Positions 1-12,069 of a DNA stretch of 64,000 nucleotides are shown here, one piece after another; positions within the stretch are counted from its first letter, which is position 1, and each line of letters opens with the position of its first letter. The position numbers and the translations under genes were made by a program. The DNA is from Epiperipatus broadwayi. Its lineage: Eukaryota; Onychophora; Udeonychophora; Euonychophora; Peripatidae. A model generated the notes under the pieces. The model saw only the letters and a program-made list of their open reading frames with translations. It did no database searches and was not told where the DNA came from. The DNA lies in assembly GCA_028023455.1 (NCBI GenBank), contig JAQFVV010000152.1, positions 2,918,001-2,982,000 on the forward strand. The letters are read 5' to 3'.

Positions 1-811
1 GTAAATGCACATGGCTAATTTGTTATTATATGCAAATTACATCATCAGAGAAAATAGTCCAATAGAATATCAGCAATCTGTTCTCAATGCAATACTAGTT
101 TTGCCTTGACAACACCTTATTTTATTGGTTTATTTTAAGCATTGGCTTTGGCAATGTGATATATGTATATATAATATCATAAAATGGAAACAGAAAACCG
201 AAAAGATACAACAAATATTTATTATTTAATATAAAAATGATTTCTTTCAATAATATTTTATTGTCTTTATCAGTGTAACATATATTATTGTGATTGTTTA
301 TGCAATAATATATGTATTATACTAAGGTGGCCAATAAAACATTATCAAAAGAAACTTTTTTTGTATTAAATAATACAATATTTGTATTATGTATATATAA
401 TGTGTATAGTTTATATGTATGTATGTATATGAAAGCGGAGGAGGCAAGTTATGATCAAATACAAATTCTACATATTTCTCCAAATGATGCTTTAACTTTT
501 ATTCCTTTTCATATATGCCTTATTATTTTTTTTACTCATTTATTTAAGTTCATGATTATTTTTAATTAATATCTTCATCATAACTTTAATAATTGGATAT
601 AGGATGGTTTTAAGAATATTGTTCAATCCAATTTCTATTCTGGTTCTTTATTTTTTTCAATAAATTCTTCACTCTCATTTATTTTTATCAATGAATTAAC
701 ATTTTTAAAATTGTTTATCACTTTATTTACTTTTTTATATGTTTATGTATATTATATGTATATAATGAAAGTTGTCAGTTAATACTTAAATTTATTTTGA
801 CCTTTTTTTAG
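1..811. other. Intronic AT-rich sequence, no gene seen
   Basis: AT-rich, low-complexity sequence with TATA-type microsatellite patches. The open frames here, including one at 312-569, are rich in Phe, Ile and Tyr and look like chance translations. The preceding exon of the NUF2-like gene was looked for and not found, so it probably lies left of the window. Confidence 0.5.
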
Positions 812-894
812 CTACCTTTGTGTGATGCTGATGTTTTGCCATATCGAGAACTTTATGAAGAATCTTTGCCACCCATCACATTCTGTCTTGTTTT
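812..894 (+). CDS. NUF2: NUF2-like kinetochore protein, internal exon A (83 bp)
   Basis: NUF2 is a subunit of the NDC80 complex, which links kinetochores to spindle microtubules; its N-terminal part is a calponin-homology fold. The exon follows a T-rich tract and AG (810-811) and ends before GTAAGA (895). It reads 27 codons from CTA and leaves two bases (TT), which join the first G of exon B to make Leu. The peptide starts LPLCDADVLPYRELYEESLP, resembling the part of animal NUF2 with a Tyr-Pro/Pro-Tyr patch before the conserved 'CPK.KRT' stretch. On its own this exon is weak evidence; the matching splice phase with exons B and C is the main support. The annotation assumes the exon begins in phase 0. 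Confidence 0.62.
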
Positions 895-2857
895 GTAAGA
901 ACTTTTATAAAAATTATTTCATATATTGTTTTAAATTTAACTCTATATATATTTGTTTATGTGTGCATTTATATTTTCTACCCGAAGGCAAAATGAAATT
1001 TCCAAGTAAGAGGGGAGGACAATGAAGCACTAACACTTGATTATCATTAGAAATTATTCATTATTTCTTACCACCTCTTTAATATAAAATATTTTAACAA
1101 TTCACTTTAGTATTCTACTGAATTCTTTACATCATTACAATGTATTGTGTGTATGTGTAGGAATAAACCATAACTTATTTAATATGCATTTCAGAACTAA
1201 GAACTTTTCAGATTTCTTCATAGAGAAATTATGAAAATAAAATTTATCAAACAATGATGAGGGTTTTTATAATTATTTTTTTCCCCATTTGTTTACAGTT
1301 TAGTTAAGAATAGCTAAATAGTAATGTGTATATGATCATATGACTATTTGGTAATTTTTTTACATATATATTTTCGTTTTTCATTCCCTTATTTTATTTT
1401 TAACAAAATTAGGTCTCTTTAAATATTTGTTAATAGAAGCAAAAGTAGAATATAGTGGAAAACCTCATTGCATCGTAAAAAATTCTGGAGCTTTATAAAA
1501 CTATTAAAAAAAATACATTCATTTTAAGTATAAAATACATTTCTGAGTTCAAGGAATTCACAAAAGAATTAATTGATATCTACTTTTAGTTATTAAATTA
1601 TACTAAAAATTATTAGTGAGGATATATTTGAAATACAGACATTCTTCATATATCTGAAGCTTAATTGTAAATATAGGGAATTTGAATACAGACTTTCAAG
1701 CACCCTTCAACTATCCACAGATTTTTGAAAGTCTGTGTTTCAAATCCCCTATATTTACAATTAAGCTCCAGGTATATGAAGAAAGTCTGTATTTCAAATA
1801 TTACACATTAAGCTTGCATCCTGCCCATCCCTATAACGTCCTATACATGAAGGTTCAGAGTGACTTGAGGTCAACATGGGCATAACAATAATATTGGCTT
1901 CAGCATAGGATTTGGGCATTCTATCATCAGATTTTCAATGGTATGGATGGCTGAAGATTTGGGGGTTGGAGTAAATTGAAGCCTATCCATTAAAGTATGA
2001 AGATTTGCTTTCTTAATATAAACTGAGCGCTGATTATATATATGTGTGGGAGATGATGATCTGGACCAACTGATGTGTACTGGTTCAGTATGAAATATGT
2101 ATATTAGTGATTATTTATCTTTTCTACATGAGTGTGGTCATCATCTGTATCAGTGGTTTGAGATAGTGTGGATAGTTGAAAGTGCTTGAAAGTCTGTGTT
2201 CAAATCCCCTATAATGAGGATATAATTAAAACTATCTTTAAATAGTTATTGCAAAGTGAAGACCTTTGAACAGCACTTCATAGGGAAACAGATAAGGAGA
2301 AGATTATTCTCACAATCTTGCCAAGAAGTCAAAATTTGACCAGTTTTCCATACTTATTTTATAATTTAGTAACTAAGGTTGGCTAGATATCTGTTTAGTA
2401 ACCATATTGGATAATTAACCAGATTGGCTAAGGTTAGATATGTAAAAAAAATTTCCGAGATTACTGAAAAAAATTATAAGTTTATGTAATCTGGATTCAA
2501 TCCAGGCCATCTGTATATGTGTGGGTTTTGCTCTACTGTTGTACCATGGAGTTCGAATGATTGAATGAGCATTTGTATATATAATTGCTAATGAATTGTT
2601 TAGGTTGAGATTTGGAGCTTGGCAAAGATTCTAAGAAGGTTAGATTTTGAATACCAGTGTCTTGCTTGCTTGATCTCATTTCAATTTTTTGTTAATAATA
2701 ATAGGTGCTTAATAACTGTAATAAAAATATTTGTAACTTTGTTAACAATTCATTATTTGCTCCATAAATGATAGTTAATTCAATACTAAGTATCTATATT
2801 ATAATTAGTTTTAATCATATATAATATATAAATATTTGCGTGTATGTTTACTTTTAG
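895..2857 (+). other. Intron between NUF2-like exons A and B
   Basis: About 1.96 kb of AT-rich intron with GTAAG donor and TTTTAG acceptor. It carries one recognisable insert, the foldback MITE at 1674-2215. The remainder shows no coding signal. Confidence 0.55.
1674..2215. mobile_element. Foldback MITE, possibly Tc1/mariner type
   Basis: The left end TATAGGGAATTTGAATACAG, continuing through CTTTCAAGCAC and CAACTATCCACA, recurs in inverse orientation at about 2170-2215 (GTGGATAGTTGAAAG ... CAAATCCCCTATA). Both ends abut TA, which fits a TA target duplication. A second, shorter inverted copy at 1727-1800 makes a hairpin with 1625-1702. No coding sequence is seen. The class is an inference from the TA borders only. 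Confidence 0.5.
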
Positions 2858-2919
2858 GAATTATATAATGTCTCAAATAGGATTACCCGACTTTTCACTC
2901 AATGATGTATTGGAACCAA
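2858..2919 (+). CDS. NUF2: NUF2-like kinetochore protein, internal exon B (62 bp)
   Basis: The exon follows TACTTTTAG (AG at 2856-2857) and stops before GTAAGT (2920). It contributes G to the split Leu codon of exon A, then 20 codons (peptide NYIMSQIGLPDFSLNDVLEP), then one base A. That A joins AA at the start of exon C to give Lys, making the sequence EPK-PKRT across the junction. Animal NUF2 proteins have a comparable stretch, a short hydrophobic helix and then D[IV]L.PK.KRT. The ATG inside the exon is an internal Met. Confidence comes from the fit of both splice phases plus the family match. Confidence 0.75.
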
Positions 2920-3004
2920 GTAAGTTTTATATTTTATTTTTATTGAAATATTCTTTGTACACTTTAAATCAAACTTAAAAATATGCTATTTTCATATAAT
3001 ATAT

Positions 3005-3398
3005 TACAGGGTGGCCCAAAAGTAGGTTTACAGTTATCACGTAGACTATTTATTTGAAAATTTGACACTAGAACAGCAGGAAATTCATTATACCTGTTAA
3101 CATAAACATAAACAATTTAATCTCTCAGATGCTCAAAATATCCTCCTTCAACATTGCAACATTCTTCAAATCTCTCCAGGACACTCTGACACACAGTGCG
3201 GCAAAAATTCCGCTCTTCATCAATTTCTGTGAATGCGAGATGAATGTAATCTGTTAAATCATTTATTGTTTTGGGTTTCTTCTCATAAACCTTGTTCTTA
3301 ACAACACCGCAAAAAACGAAATCCATAGATTTATACTCTGAGGAATGTTTTATATATATATTGTAACATTTTAATCTGGCAGTCACGTTGCGGGCCAA
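3005..3398 (-). pseudogene. Mariner-like transposase, C-terminal fragment with one terminal repeat
   Basis: Mariner transposases are DD(E/D) enzymes that cut and paste DNA at TA sites. The minus-strand frame at 3117-3398 carries the usual end of one mariner group: an MDF..G..K.KVY segment, then a KPKTI.DL helix, then CR.VCQSV..R.EEC and a final EGG.FEHLR. The first ~20 residues of the frame are not recognisable, so homology starts inside it. Downstream of the stop lies CAGGGTGGCCCAAAAGTAGG (3007-3026), a typical terminal repeat next to a TA. The N-terminal DNA-binding domain, the catalytic residues and the other terminus are absent, so this is a truncated relic. Confidence 0.75.
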
Positions 3399-4873
3399 TT
3401 CTAACCCTTTTCCTAATAATATGAATATGATAGCTGTTACAACCTGTAACCATACCCATTACAATATCTGTTACAAATTGGAACTTGAGGCTATTCTGAT
3501 TTCTCAGGTATATGGCATATTTGTAGCCCTAGTTGACTCTCCATTTATAATCTTTTGGTCGGATGGATCGATGGATGCTTCACCATTCCCAGCTAACATT
3601 ATTTCTAAAGCCTATTGGGATGATGATGATGGGATAGAACATCCATAATCATATTTGCCAGGGCGCCAAATTGCAACTTCAATGAAAATATTGAGGCTAA
3701 ACCTTATTTCAATAACTTATTAATAAATTTTCAATAATGACATCTAATGAATGGTTTAATAAATAATCAATAGATTAAGAGAACACTGAGAATGCATTAA
3801 AAATAATAATTTTAATACTCTTGGAAATTCGTGGTTATTAAAGAGAAGAAACTTTAAACTCAACTTCCATTACAATTTATAATCTCAGCACACACCCCAT
3901 TCCCCATCATTAAAGTCACAATTAAAATTTTGTTTCAGATTACAAATAGTTCTATGTCCTGATCCATCCCTCCATTATCTTCACATTCATAGGTCTATTG
4001 CACTGCAATCTCTTTTACTATTAAATTTTCCATCGTACTAGCTCGTTTATCTCCTGTGATAATCTCTTCTCAGAGTTTTAGAACAATAAGGTCTGGAAGT
4101 CGAACAAGCTGTTATGGATTATTAGTGATAAACATCCTTCTCATGATCACCTCCAAGGTTGATCTTGGCTGACTTTGATGTAGCCAATGTCCACTGACAT
4201 CAAAGTTCGAATAATTAAGCTTATATTAAATCTTTTAGAAATAACATATTATAAACATTTTCATAATTAAAGTAAAATTATAAGGAAGTGCATCTAGAGA
4301 GGTGTTTGAATACAATGGATGAGGAAAGGATTTTATGCCCATCCACTATCACCCAATAACCATCCCTATTCATAAACTATATTTCAACTATGCTGGATTA
4401 TTTCCGGGAGTATTTGTAATCTTGAGTATTGCCGTGCTGCATAAGCTCGGAAAATTAACCATTTTAAATACATTTTACCGGATATTATTTACCAAAATGA
4501 TGCTTCAAATATAAACAATAATGTATTGATGTATGATTGGATTTGCGATTTCAAGATTATAATAAACCACAAAACATTGAGATATACGCAAAATTTTATT
4601 AAAAAAAATAACAAATTTTATTAACAAATTATAACTCAATAAAACAATATGTATATTAATTCTATGGTTCACATGGCTTTCCCCTGTTCTACAACCGTAT
4701 TACGATATATATATAAAAAAAATATCCCTAAATCAACAGATAATTTTAAGAGGTTTTAAAATATAAATATTAATTTTTAATTATTAGGGAATTACGATTG
4801 CCGTGGAGTAATACTAATAACAGACAGATAAAGATAATAGCTACCTTCATATATATTATATTTTGTTCTTACT
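3399..4873. other. Unassigned intronic sequence
   Basis: A frame of 86 codons (3388-3648, +) is present but matches nothing I recognise. The sequence has a less uniform composition than its neighbours and may be an old repeat; no termini were found. Confidence 0.3.
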
Positions 4874-5020
4874 TTTATCTACGACATAGTATTAAATTTC
4901 TCCCCCCAGTGCTTAATGCCTTCAATTACTGATTTATTTCTAAGGATTTATCTACGACATAGTATTAAATTTCTCCCCCCAGTGCTTAATGCCTTCAATT
5001 ACTGATTTATTTCTAAGGAT
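4874..5020. repeat. Perfect two-copy 73-bp tandem duplication
   Basis: Units 4874-4946 and 4947-5019 appear identical, each starting TTTATCTACGACATAG and including TCTCCCCCCAGTGC. The perfect identity suggests a recent duplication or an assembly artefact. Confidence 0.9.
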
Positions 5021-6170
5021 AACTTTCCCCTTAATAAAATTTAATAATTTTATTTAATTATTTTAATCTAAGATGCCTTAACCCTATGCTTTACAATGGA
5101 GATATTTTATGTATGGTGACACTTCTCGCCATTAAGTTAATTTTAGTTACTTTTTAAATGTCAACAAATCGGTACCTAGCTTAATCACTATCATACTTGC
5201 ATACAATCTATATTCATGTTCTTATGACAATAATAATATTTCAGTAATATTACCATTCCAGCGAAGTTCTCAGTTGGCTGTGGATATATTTGCTAGATAA
5301 TTTTATATACGCATTGCTTACGATGTTCTTAGGTTTTATTTAACCCTTAAATTTAACATTCATTTACGTTATTATTCTTGGCTCTTATTGATCAATTAAA
5401 ATATATCAACAAAACAATGTTCAAGTATACCAATCGCACACACACTATCTGCACTCATCCTGACATCAAATTGAGTTCGCAACCCTGTAACCAACATTTA
5501 TAAGTAATGCTTAGCAATAGCTGTAATTCATACACCCATAAGGAATATCAACATTAATATGAGGTAGGCAGTGACCCGAATAAGAGAAAACCTTTTCATT
5601 AAGGTTGAGGTATGCTAGGATTTTATCGCTAGTCATACAGAGAGACCTGGGTTTACTTATTATCCTCTGACTATCAATAAAGAAATCATCTTACGGTGTA
5701 GAAAATAACGCAAATTGGGAAACTCTTCCACTGTATTTAAATACTTTATAAATATGGAATAGATATCTTAGTGAGCGAGCTAAACTACGACTCCACTAGC
5801 TTGGTGGGGACTCTTTGTCCATCCACATATATACAGGTCTAACATCAATTTGTACGAGTAAAACTTTCACATCTACCTTCCTCTTGCGAAATAGTACACC
5901 AGAACATGAGCCAACAATTTTTCCAAGCCTTAATTAGCTTATATCTAACTTTAACTTTATGATAATAGTAATAAGAAATGCGTATTAAATTTTTAAAATC
6001 TATCTCTCTGCACTTTTACACCATAATGATGATGTTCTAGCCCAACATTCACACAACCTTCATAAAACATGGCAATAGGGCTAAGCATTTGATAATAATG
6101 TCTGATGCGATCCAAAAACATTTCACTTAACAATATCTCTCACTTTCTTCATAATAAAAAAAAATGTAAA
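5021..6170. other. Unassigned intronic sequence
   Basis: No open frame of note and no recognisable repeat termini. The composition is slightly less AT-rich around 5.4-5.9 kb, which could be a decayed retroelement, but no motif supports that. Confidence 0.3.
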
Positions 6171-6306
6171 GCATTTAAAACAGGCACATACAAATGATTT
6201 GATATTAACTTATCTATCCCCAAAATAATAATAATAATAAAAGCATTTAAAACAGGCACATACAAAATGATTTGATATTAACTTATCTATCCCCAAAATA
6301 ATAATT
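6171..6306. repeat. Two-copy ~72-bp tandem duplication with an ATA microsatellite
   Basis: GCATTTAAAACAGGCACATA begins at 6171 and again at 6243; both copies run to CTATCCCCAAAATAATAA. The copies differ by one inserted A and by the length of the ATA run between them. Confidence 0.85.
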
Positions 6307-9300
6307 ATAATTTTAACATGGATTAACTTTTAACGGATATATATGATTAAAAAAAAAGTTTTTTTTCTCTTTCTTTTTTTTTTTTTTAGATTAAATGTTC
6401 GAAATGAATAACAAGTAATAAAAATATACTTAAATCGTCCTCACGGATTGTCCTTCCGATTTCTGGTTTCCATTTTTACCTTTTTTCCTGCTTTGGTTTG
6501 TTCGTGTGCACACATGGCTTTATATGAAAAGAGTCACCTTGATACGAATTCAATTCCTATCCCAAAATGTACAAAGTTTTCACGCTGATGATAAGATTTT
6601 CTCCATTTTAGGTTTTGGGGATTAACTACACTCTACAGCTGAACAGAACTTGCTTTTAATTTTAGAATATATAAGTCCACTTCTTGATGTACTTCTCAGT
6701 TCACTTGCAACTGATTTGATGCTTTATATGAGATTATAGTGTTCAGATTTGATGCTTTATATGCGAAATCAAAATCAATTTTTTTTCTGTAGTTTAAATT
6801 TCACCATTTGCCGATTCCTGATAAATTAGGTATATTTAGGTGGAAGACAAATCATGAAGTTGATTATTTTCAGGAGAGAACGGGATGTGCACCTAATATA
6901 CACTTACTCGATTGTCATTTTTCTCCAAATCATATTAAATTTGGCTAAGTTTATCATTCAGGAGACAGACAGAATAATTAACAACAAACGATTTCTTTTT
7001 ATCTCTTTTTCTTTTTTAAAAAATTTTCCTTTAACTCTACAACAAGGCTTCTCAGGATAACTGATGATGAGAAAGCCTGCAAAAAGTGAGAGTAGCCAAC
7101 CAACCACAAAGAGAGAGCCAACCAACAAATCAAGCTCTTATATTGTCTCGGTTCCTTTATCCACCACCCCCCCGAATGGTTGACCTTCCACCATTTACGT
7201 CTATGTTTTTCTTTGATTAATTGCCTATTGTTTTTTTCCTTTTTTGTTATTTTAAACTTATGCCCTCCTGAATGACCACCTGCCAAATTTTTGTCTGCAT
7301 TCCAATGGATGACCAGCCACCCATTGTCTTAAAACTTACACATTCCTGTGTCACAGATATCACTTGATTTAATTTAGTGATTTACTTTAGTAATTTTCTG
7401 CTTGTGGAAATCTCCCCAAAGAACAAATGAAAGAAAACTCTCCCCTCAGAATAAATGAGAGAAAGCTCTTTTTTCCTTTTTTTCTTTAATAATAATAATA
7501 AAAAAAAAATGTATAGCAACCCAACTTCAAACCCAGAATCTTGACCGAAATTTTGGGCTACTATGAATGAACTATTAAAACGAATTACTTCTTCTTTAAA
7601 GGATTTCCCCACGAGATGACACGGAATAATTATTTAATCATGAACTTTACAATTAAAATCCACAACTAAATCAAATACATACACGCATGTCTCACACATA
7701 CAATTCTAATTAAACCGATTGCCCAAGACTTTTGATTAATTCTTGATTTTTTTTTTTTACAATTTAATTTTATGAACTATTGAGTTCTAACCTGTCATTG
7801 TAAAACTATGATTATCTATTTTCACTCTCTAAAGTAGTTTTATAAATCGCACAATCCCCTCCCTTCTTTTCAATCTCCAGGTAGAAAAATGATATAATAT
7901 TGCTAATCTATAAATCATATCTTTGGCTATTAAATTGTCTTACGAATCAATACTAAATAAAACAATTTTTTTGCTTAGAAATCTTTTATAACAAAATGTC
8001 TAGTTTGCCTACCAAATAAAATGTACACAATCCCTAAGAATATGGGTTCAAACCTAGCATTGGCTAGAAAGTTTGTCTATTGAAAAAATATATATATACA
8101 ACCTATAAGGAAAATTTTCATTAAACACTATCTTACATAGCTAAGTCTAAATTTAATGGAGCTTTGGGCAAACCCAAAGGCTACAATATATATATATCCA
8201 TTCACTCTAAAGTAAGTGTAAATTCATGTTGAATACATTCTTCTATTATTTTGTATCAGTATGTTCAATAAACAAAGTACTTGCCAAGGAGGTTACTATA
8301 CTTTTATTTTTCATTCTCCAGTGAATGATATGCATATGTTAAGTATCTTCCTCAAAGCCATACTAGTAACTTCAGATTTAAAATGTCTGTATAATTTTTC
8401 CATATTTAGTATTTCATATCCAGAGGTATAGATTTTATTTTCTTAAGATGCATTGAATCATTGTTTATTTAAAGGGGTTTCTATTTATCATAATGAACAT
8501 TTTAAATTATAGTTTTGTCTATCTTTTTACAATTAAGAGCAGTTCTTTTATCCTACTCTTCAGCCATAATACTATAAGTTTCATTCCCAGACAAGTCTCT
8601 GGCTTTTATCATATCACTATAGATCATTGTTTGTGCCCATTGATTACTCAAAGTTATAGTAGATAGCTCTAGAATAGAGTGAAGAAAAAAAATGCTCTTG
8701 GAAGGGTTGAAGAAAAGTCACATGATGTTATTGGTGTTATTTTTTTTTTTATACTTCAGGTAATTTTGCATCAAAGCAAATTAATTTCCATCTCTGAGTT
8801 ACTCTATTTTTTTACTAATGGATCATGTTTTTCTTCGTAGTTATCATTAATTATTTTTTTATATTTTTTATTTTTCTATTCACTTTTTATTTTATCAAGG
8901 ATTTTATCAATAATTTTAATTTCCCCATGGTAAAAGTTATCTAGAGAATTGACTTTTGATTAATAATGTATCTACCTTATTAAGTAATGATTTCAATATA
9001 ATAGTGATTGGATCTTAATTTAATCAGAGATAGAAAAGAAAAGAATAAGAATTGATATATGGGCAAACAACTGCTTTTTATTTTTGCTAAACGTGTTAAT
9101 GCAGGATCTTAATTGGAATATAATGGATTTTTTAATATAAGAGGATTAAAAAGATGTTTAGATCACTAATTAATATTGTTATATTTGCAATGAATTATGT
9201 TAAATATTTCATGTAAAAGACACATTGGAGTAACAAATACTATTGTTATTTATAATGTGGTAGTTTTTAAAGGTAAGATTTAGAATTGTTAATAATATTG

Positions 9301-10158
9301 GAAAGACTGGAAAAAGTTTAATGATTTAATAAATGCTGATATTCCATCATAAGGAGAATTTAAGCAATAATCAAAGAATTGCATAAAAAACTGGCACCTT
9401 CTGACGTCATAGATTTCCCCCCCAGATATGAAAATAAAGCCAGCCTAATTTGATACTTAGATAGTACTGGAGTCTTATACACAAGTTCCGGAGCATACAT
9501 AGTTATTGTGTTTATCTTCTTCAGAAATAGAATTGAACAGCCTTTGATTTATTTGGTTATGGCTAAACGAATTAATGATTTAATAATAAAATACTAGGGA
9601 ATCTATTTGGATGAATTTCTAGATTTTTTTGTAATGTCTATAAATATTCAGCTATTTTAAGAAGGTAAAAAAACATTAAATAAATAAAATTGCTTACCTA
9701 AAATGTTATGATACTGTATAATATATGTGCTGAAATGTTATATTTTAATAAGTAACATGAGTTTTCAGATGATTAAAGATTAAAAAAAAAAAAAATTATG
9801 AAGTCTGGGAATATTTTTAGTCCAATTTGTTTGCGTGCAAGAAGCTTCATTTTTTATTTTTTAAGAAAAATGAATATGATCTATTTTGCTGATACTTCTT
9901 CCATATATGGTTCCATTATATTATTTAGCAGATATAGATTTCATTTTCTTTTTGGTCTTAAAATTGTTGTGATAATAACTGTTAATTTTTTAACTGGTTT
10001 CTAGTTTATTGCCCAAACCAAAAATATCAATTTGAACTATGTAGCCCAGCTCTATAATCGTATAGCCTTATTATTTTATCTTAAAATAAACAAATACAAA
10101 TTAAGAGAATTTCTGATCTGTTCTATGAAATTAGACTAATAGAATACTTGTATATATA
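6307..10158. other. AT-rich intronic sequence, no gene seen
   Basis: Poly-A/T runs and AT microsatellites. Open frames at 6854, 6999, 7382 and 9798 are low-complexity (Phe/Lys-rich), lack family features and lie on both strands without splice logic. I see nothing functional. Confidence 0.4.
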
Positions 10159-10159
10159 A

Positions 10160-10318
10160 TATATGTATATCACATGATAGCAGACCAAGCTTATCTACAC
10201 CATAAATCTTTAATCTTTTTCAAGGCATAGAAAGTGCATTACATATAGAGATTGTTTTGACAACAAAGTCGAAGATTTATGGTATAGATAAGCTTGGACT
10301 GTTAGCATGTGATTTATA
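10160..10318. repeat. Hairpin-forming inverted repeat (~50-bp arms)
   Basis: The left arm CACATGATAGCAGACCAAGC, continuing TTATCTACACCATAAATCTT, pairs with the right arm AGATTTATGGTATAGATAAG followed by CTTGGACTGTTAGCATGTG. The loop is about 50 bp. It is probably a small foldback MITE. Confidence 0.7.
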
Positions 10319-10741
10319 TTTACAAAATCAGATTTACTATCTAAATAATTAACACTTGATTTATAAATGTTAAACTTTTGAACTCACAACTTTGACACTA
10401 ATCAGTTTAGGTAAGTGCAATAATGATTAATTCTAATCATTTATTATACTAGTGATTATCTCTAGCCCAGATATAAACTTTAAACCTCAATAAAATATTT
10501 ATATATCTTATTTTATTTTATTTTATTTTAATTTAAACATGTGAAATAACTATTTCTTTTTTCCATGTCTAATATTTTATTTTAGACAAAATTTTTACTT
10601 CACCACACATTCTTTAAACATTTGTTGTAATCGAGTGTTAAGAAAAGGTAATAGTTATTATTCAAAACCTTTATATCGCACTAAGCATGCTTTTAGAAAC
10701 CACTGCCAGAATCATAAGTGGTTTTATTTAGCAGTTGAAAA

Positions 10742-11090
10742 TTATGCCTGTATATGGATGTTCCATTTCTTCAACAATGGAACACATGAATTTTTTCTGT
10801 TGATGACATTTGAATACTTTGCAATCACCCATGCCTTCTTGTATTTTTGCTTTCTATCATCTCTTTCGGCACAAACTGTCCTCACATTATTAGCACTGAA
10901 AGTGTGACCCATACTGAGCTCATGATCAAGGAATATCAAATTATATTCGCTATTTGGTTTTGCTCTGTTGTATAAATATGTGTGCTTGGTGATCCTCATA
11001 GATCTATTTCCCCAGGACTTTATAATACACAGAATTACAAGTGGGGCACTGCATGCTTATAAACTATTGAAGGACATGCTCCAGTGATAT
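10742..11090 (-). pseudogene. Penelope-like GIY-YIG endonuclease, decayed (left arm)
   Basis: The minus-strand peptide has CPTCNSVYY near its start, in another frame, followed in the open frame 10742-10999 by VCAERDDRKQKYKKAWVIAK and then a N..NR......L..W end. Penelope elements carry a C-terminal GIY-YIG nuclease with this pattern: a Cys pair, the YIG strand, an Arg-containing helix, and a K+RE+..R..+EA...K region ending NRD......W. Stops and frameshifts break the domain. No reverse transcriptase is attached here. Confidence 0.6.
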
Positions 11091-11539
11091 TTTATGTTTT
11101 GAATTATTTAGTTGTTTAATGGTGGAAATAATCTAAAGCCAACCCTCTAAGTGTCAGCACTTATCTTTCTTAGTTTTTTTGTTATTTTAAGGGCATAAAG
11201 AAGTCTTATCCATGCCTTTGGCATATTATGTGTAATTTTATTTTTATTTAAATTAGTGTACAATTTGCCGATTTGTTCTTGTTATTATATAAATTTTGAT
11301 TATATCTGAGATTTGTGAGATCCTTGATATAAACATCAATATTGTTCTTCCTAGCAGCTGCTTACTTGCATAAATTTATGTTTCTGTACAAGAAATATTT
11401 CAATCCTGCAAATTTGTGTTCTAAAGGGACTTTTGATTTGGATTGAACAGCTCCTTTTATTTGCATAGTAAAAAAATTAAGTAATATATGTGCTGACACT
11501 TATAGAGTCTGCTTTAGGTCGCCTTCATCATTAAACAAC

Positions 11540-11910
11540 TTGTTAAATAATTCAAAAGATAAAATACCATTGGAGCACACTCCTCAAGTAGTTTATAAAA
11601 TTACACGCAATGCCCCATTTTGTAATTCTGTGTATTATGGAGAGTTGCAGGCAAATAGATCTACAAGGATTACCAGCACCCATACTTATACAATAGAGCA
11701 AAACAGAATAATAAATATAATTTGATCTTCCTTTATCAAGAGCTTGCTATGGATCAAAATTTCAGTCCTACTAATGTTAAAAAGGTTTGTGCCGAAAGAG
11801 ATTATAGAAAATGAAAATATAAAAAATCATGGGCGATTACAAATGGTTCAAAAGCAATCAATAGAAAAGATTCATGCATTCCACTGTTGAAAAAATGGAA
11901 GATATAAATG
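11540..11910 (+). pseudogene. Penelope-like GIY-YIG endonuclease, decayed (right arm)
   Basis: The open frame 11540-11725 contains VVYKITRNAPFCNSVYYGEL, then R.TRI..TH. This corresponds to the GIY-YIG start of Penelope elements (VVYKI.C..C...YIGETGR.L..RI.EH), with one motif Cys replaced by Asn. After a stop the match resumes with VCAERDYRK and INRKDSCIPLLKKW. It is the same region as the left arm, on the opposite strand. It is broken and non-functional. Confidence 0.65.
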
Positions 11911-12069
11911 CCTCATTTACATAATAAATTACATCCATATATAAGCATAATTTTTAACTGTTAAACAAAACAGCACTATGATTCTGGCAGTGGTCTGCCA
12001 AAAGTATGCTTAGTGCAATATAAAAATTTTGAATAATAATTATTATCTTTTCTTAATACTTGATTATAA

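Larger units (their letters stand above)
10623..12069. mobile_element. Head-to-head inverted pair of Penelope-like 3' ends
   Basis: Two ~560-bp inverted arms (about 10623-11161 and 11484-12069) flank a ~320-bp unique loop. Each arm encodes a decayed GIY-YIG endonuclease end reading outwards: minus strand in the left arm, plus strand in the right. Shared landmarks are CTAAGTGTCAGCAC near the inner ends and CACTAAGCATGCTTTTAG near the outer ends. Penelope-like elements are known for complex, inverted and tandem partial copies. Arm divergence is moderate, so the pair is not very recent. Confidence 0.7.

Noticed and set aside
10635-10907. 90-codon + strand frame
   Set aside because: Antisense to the decayed Penelope GIY-YIG frame in the left arm; the minus-strand reading carries the family match.
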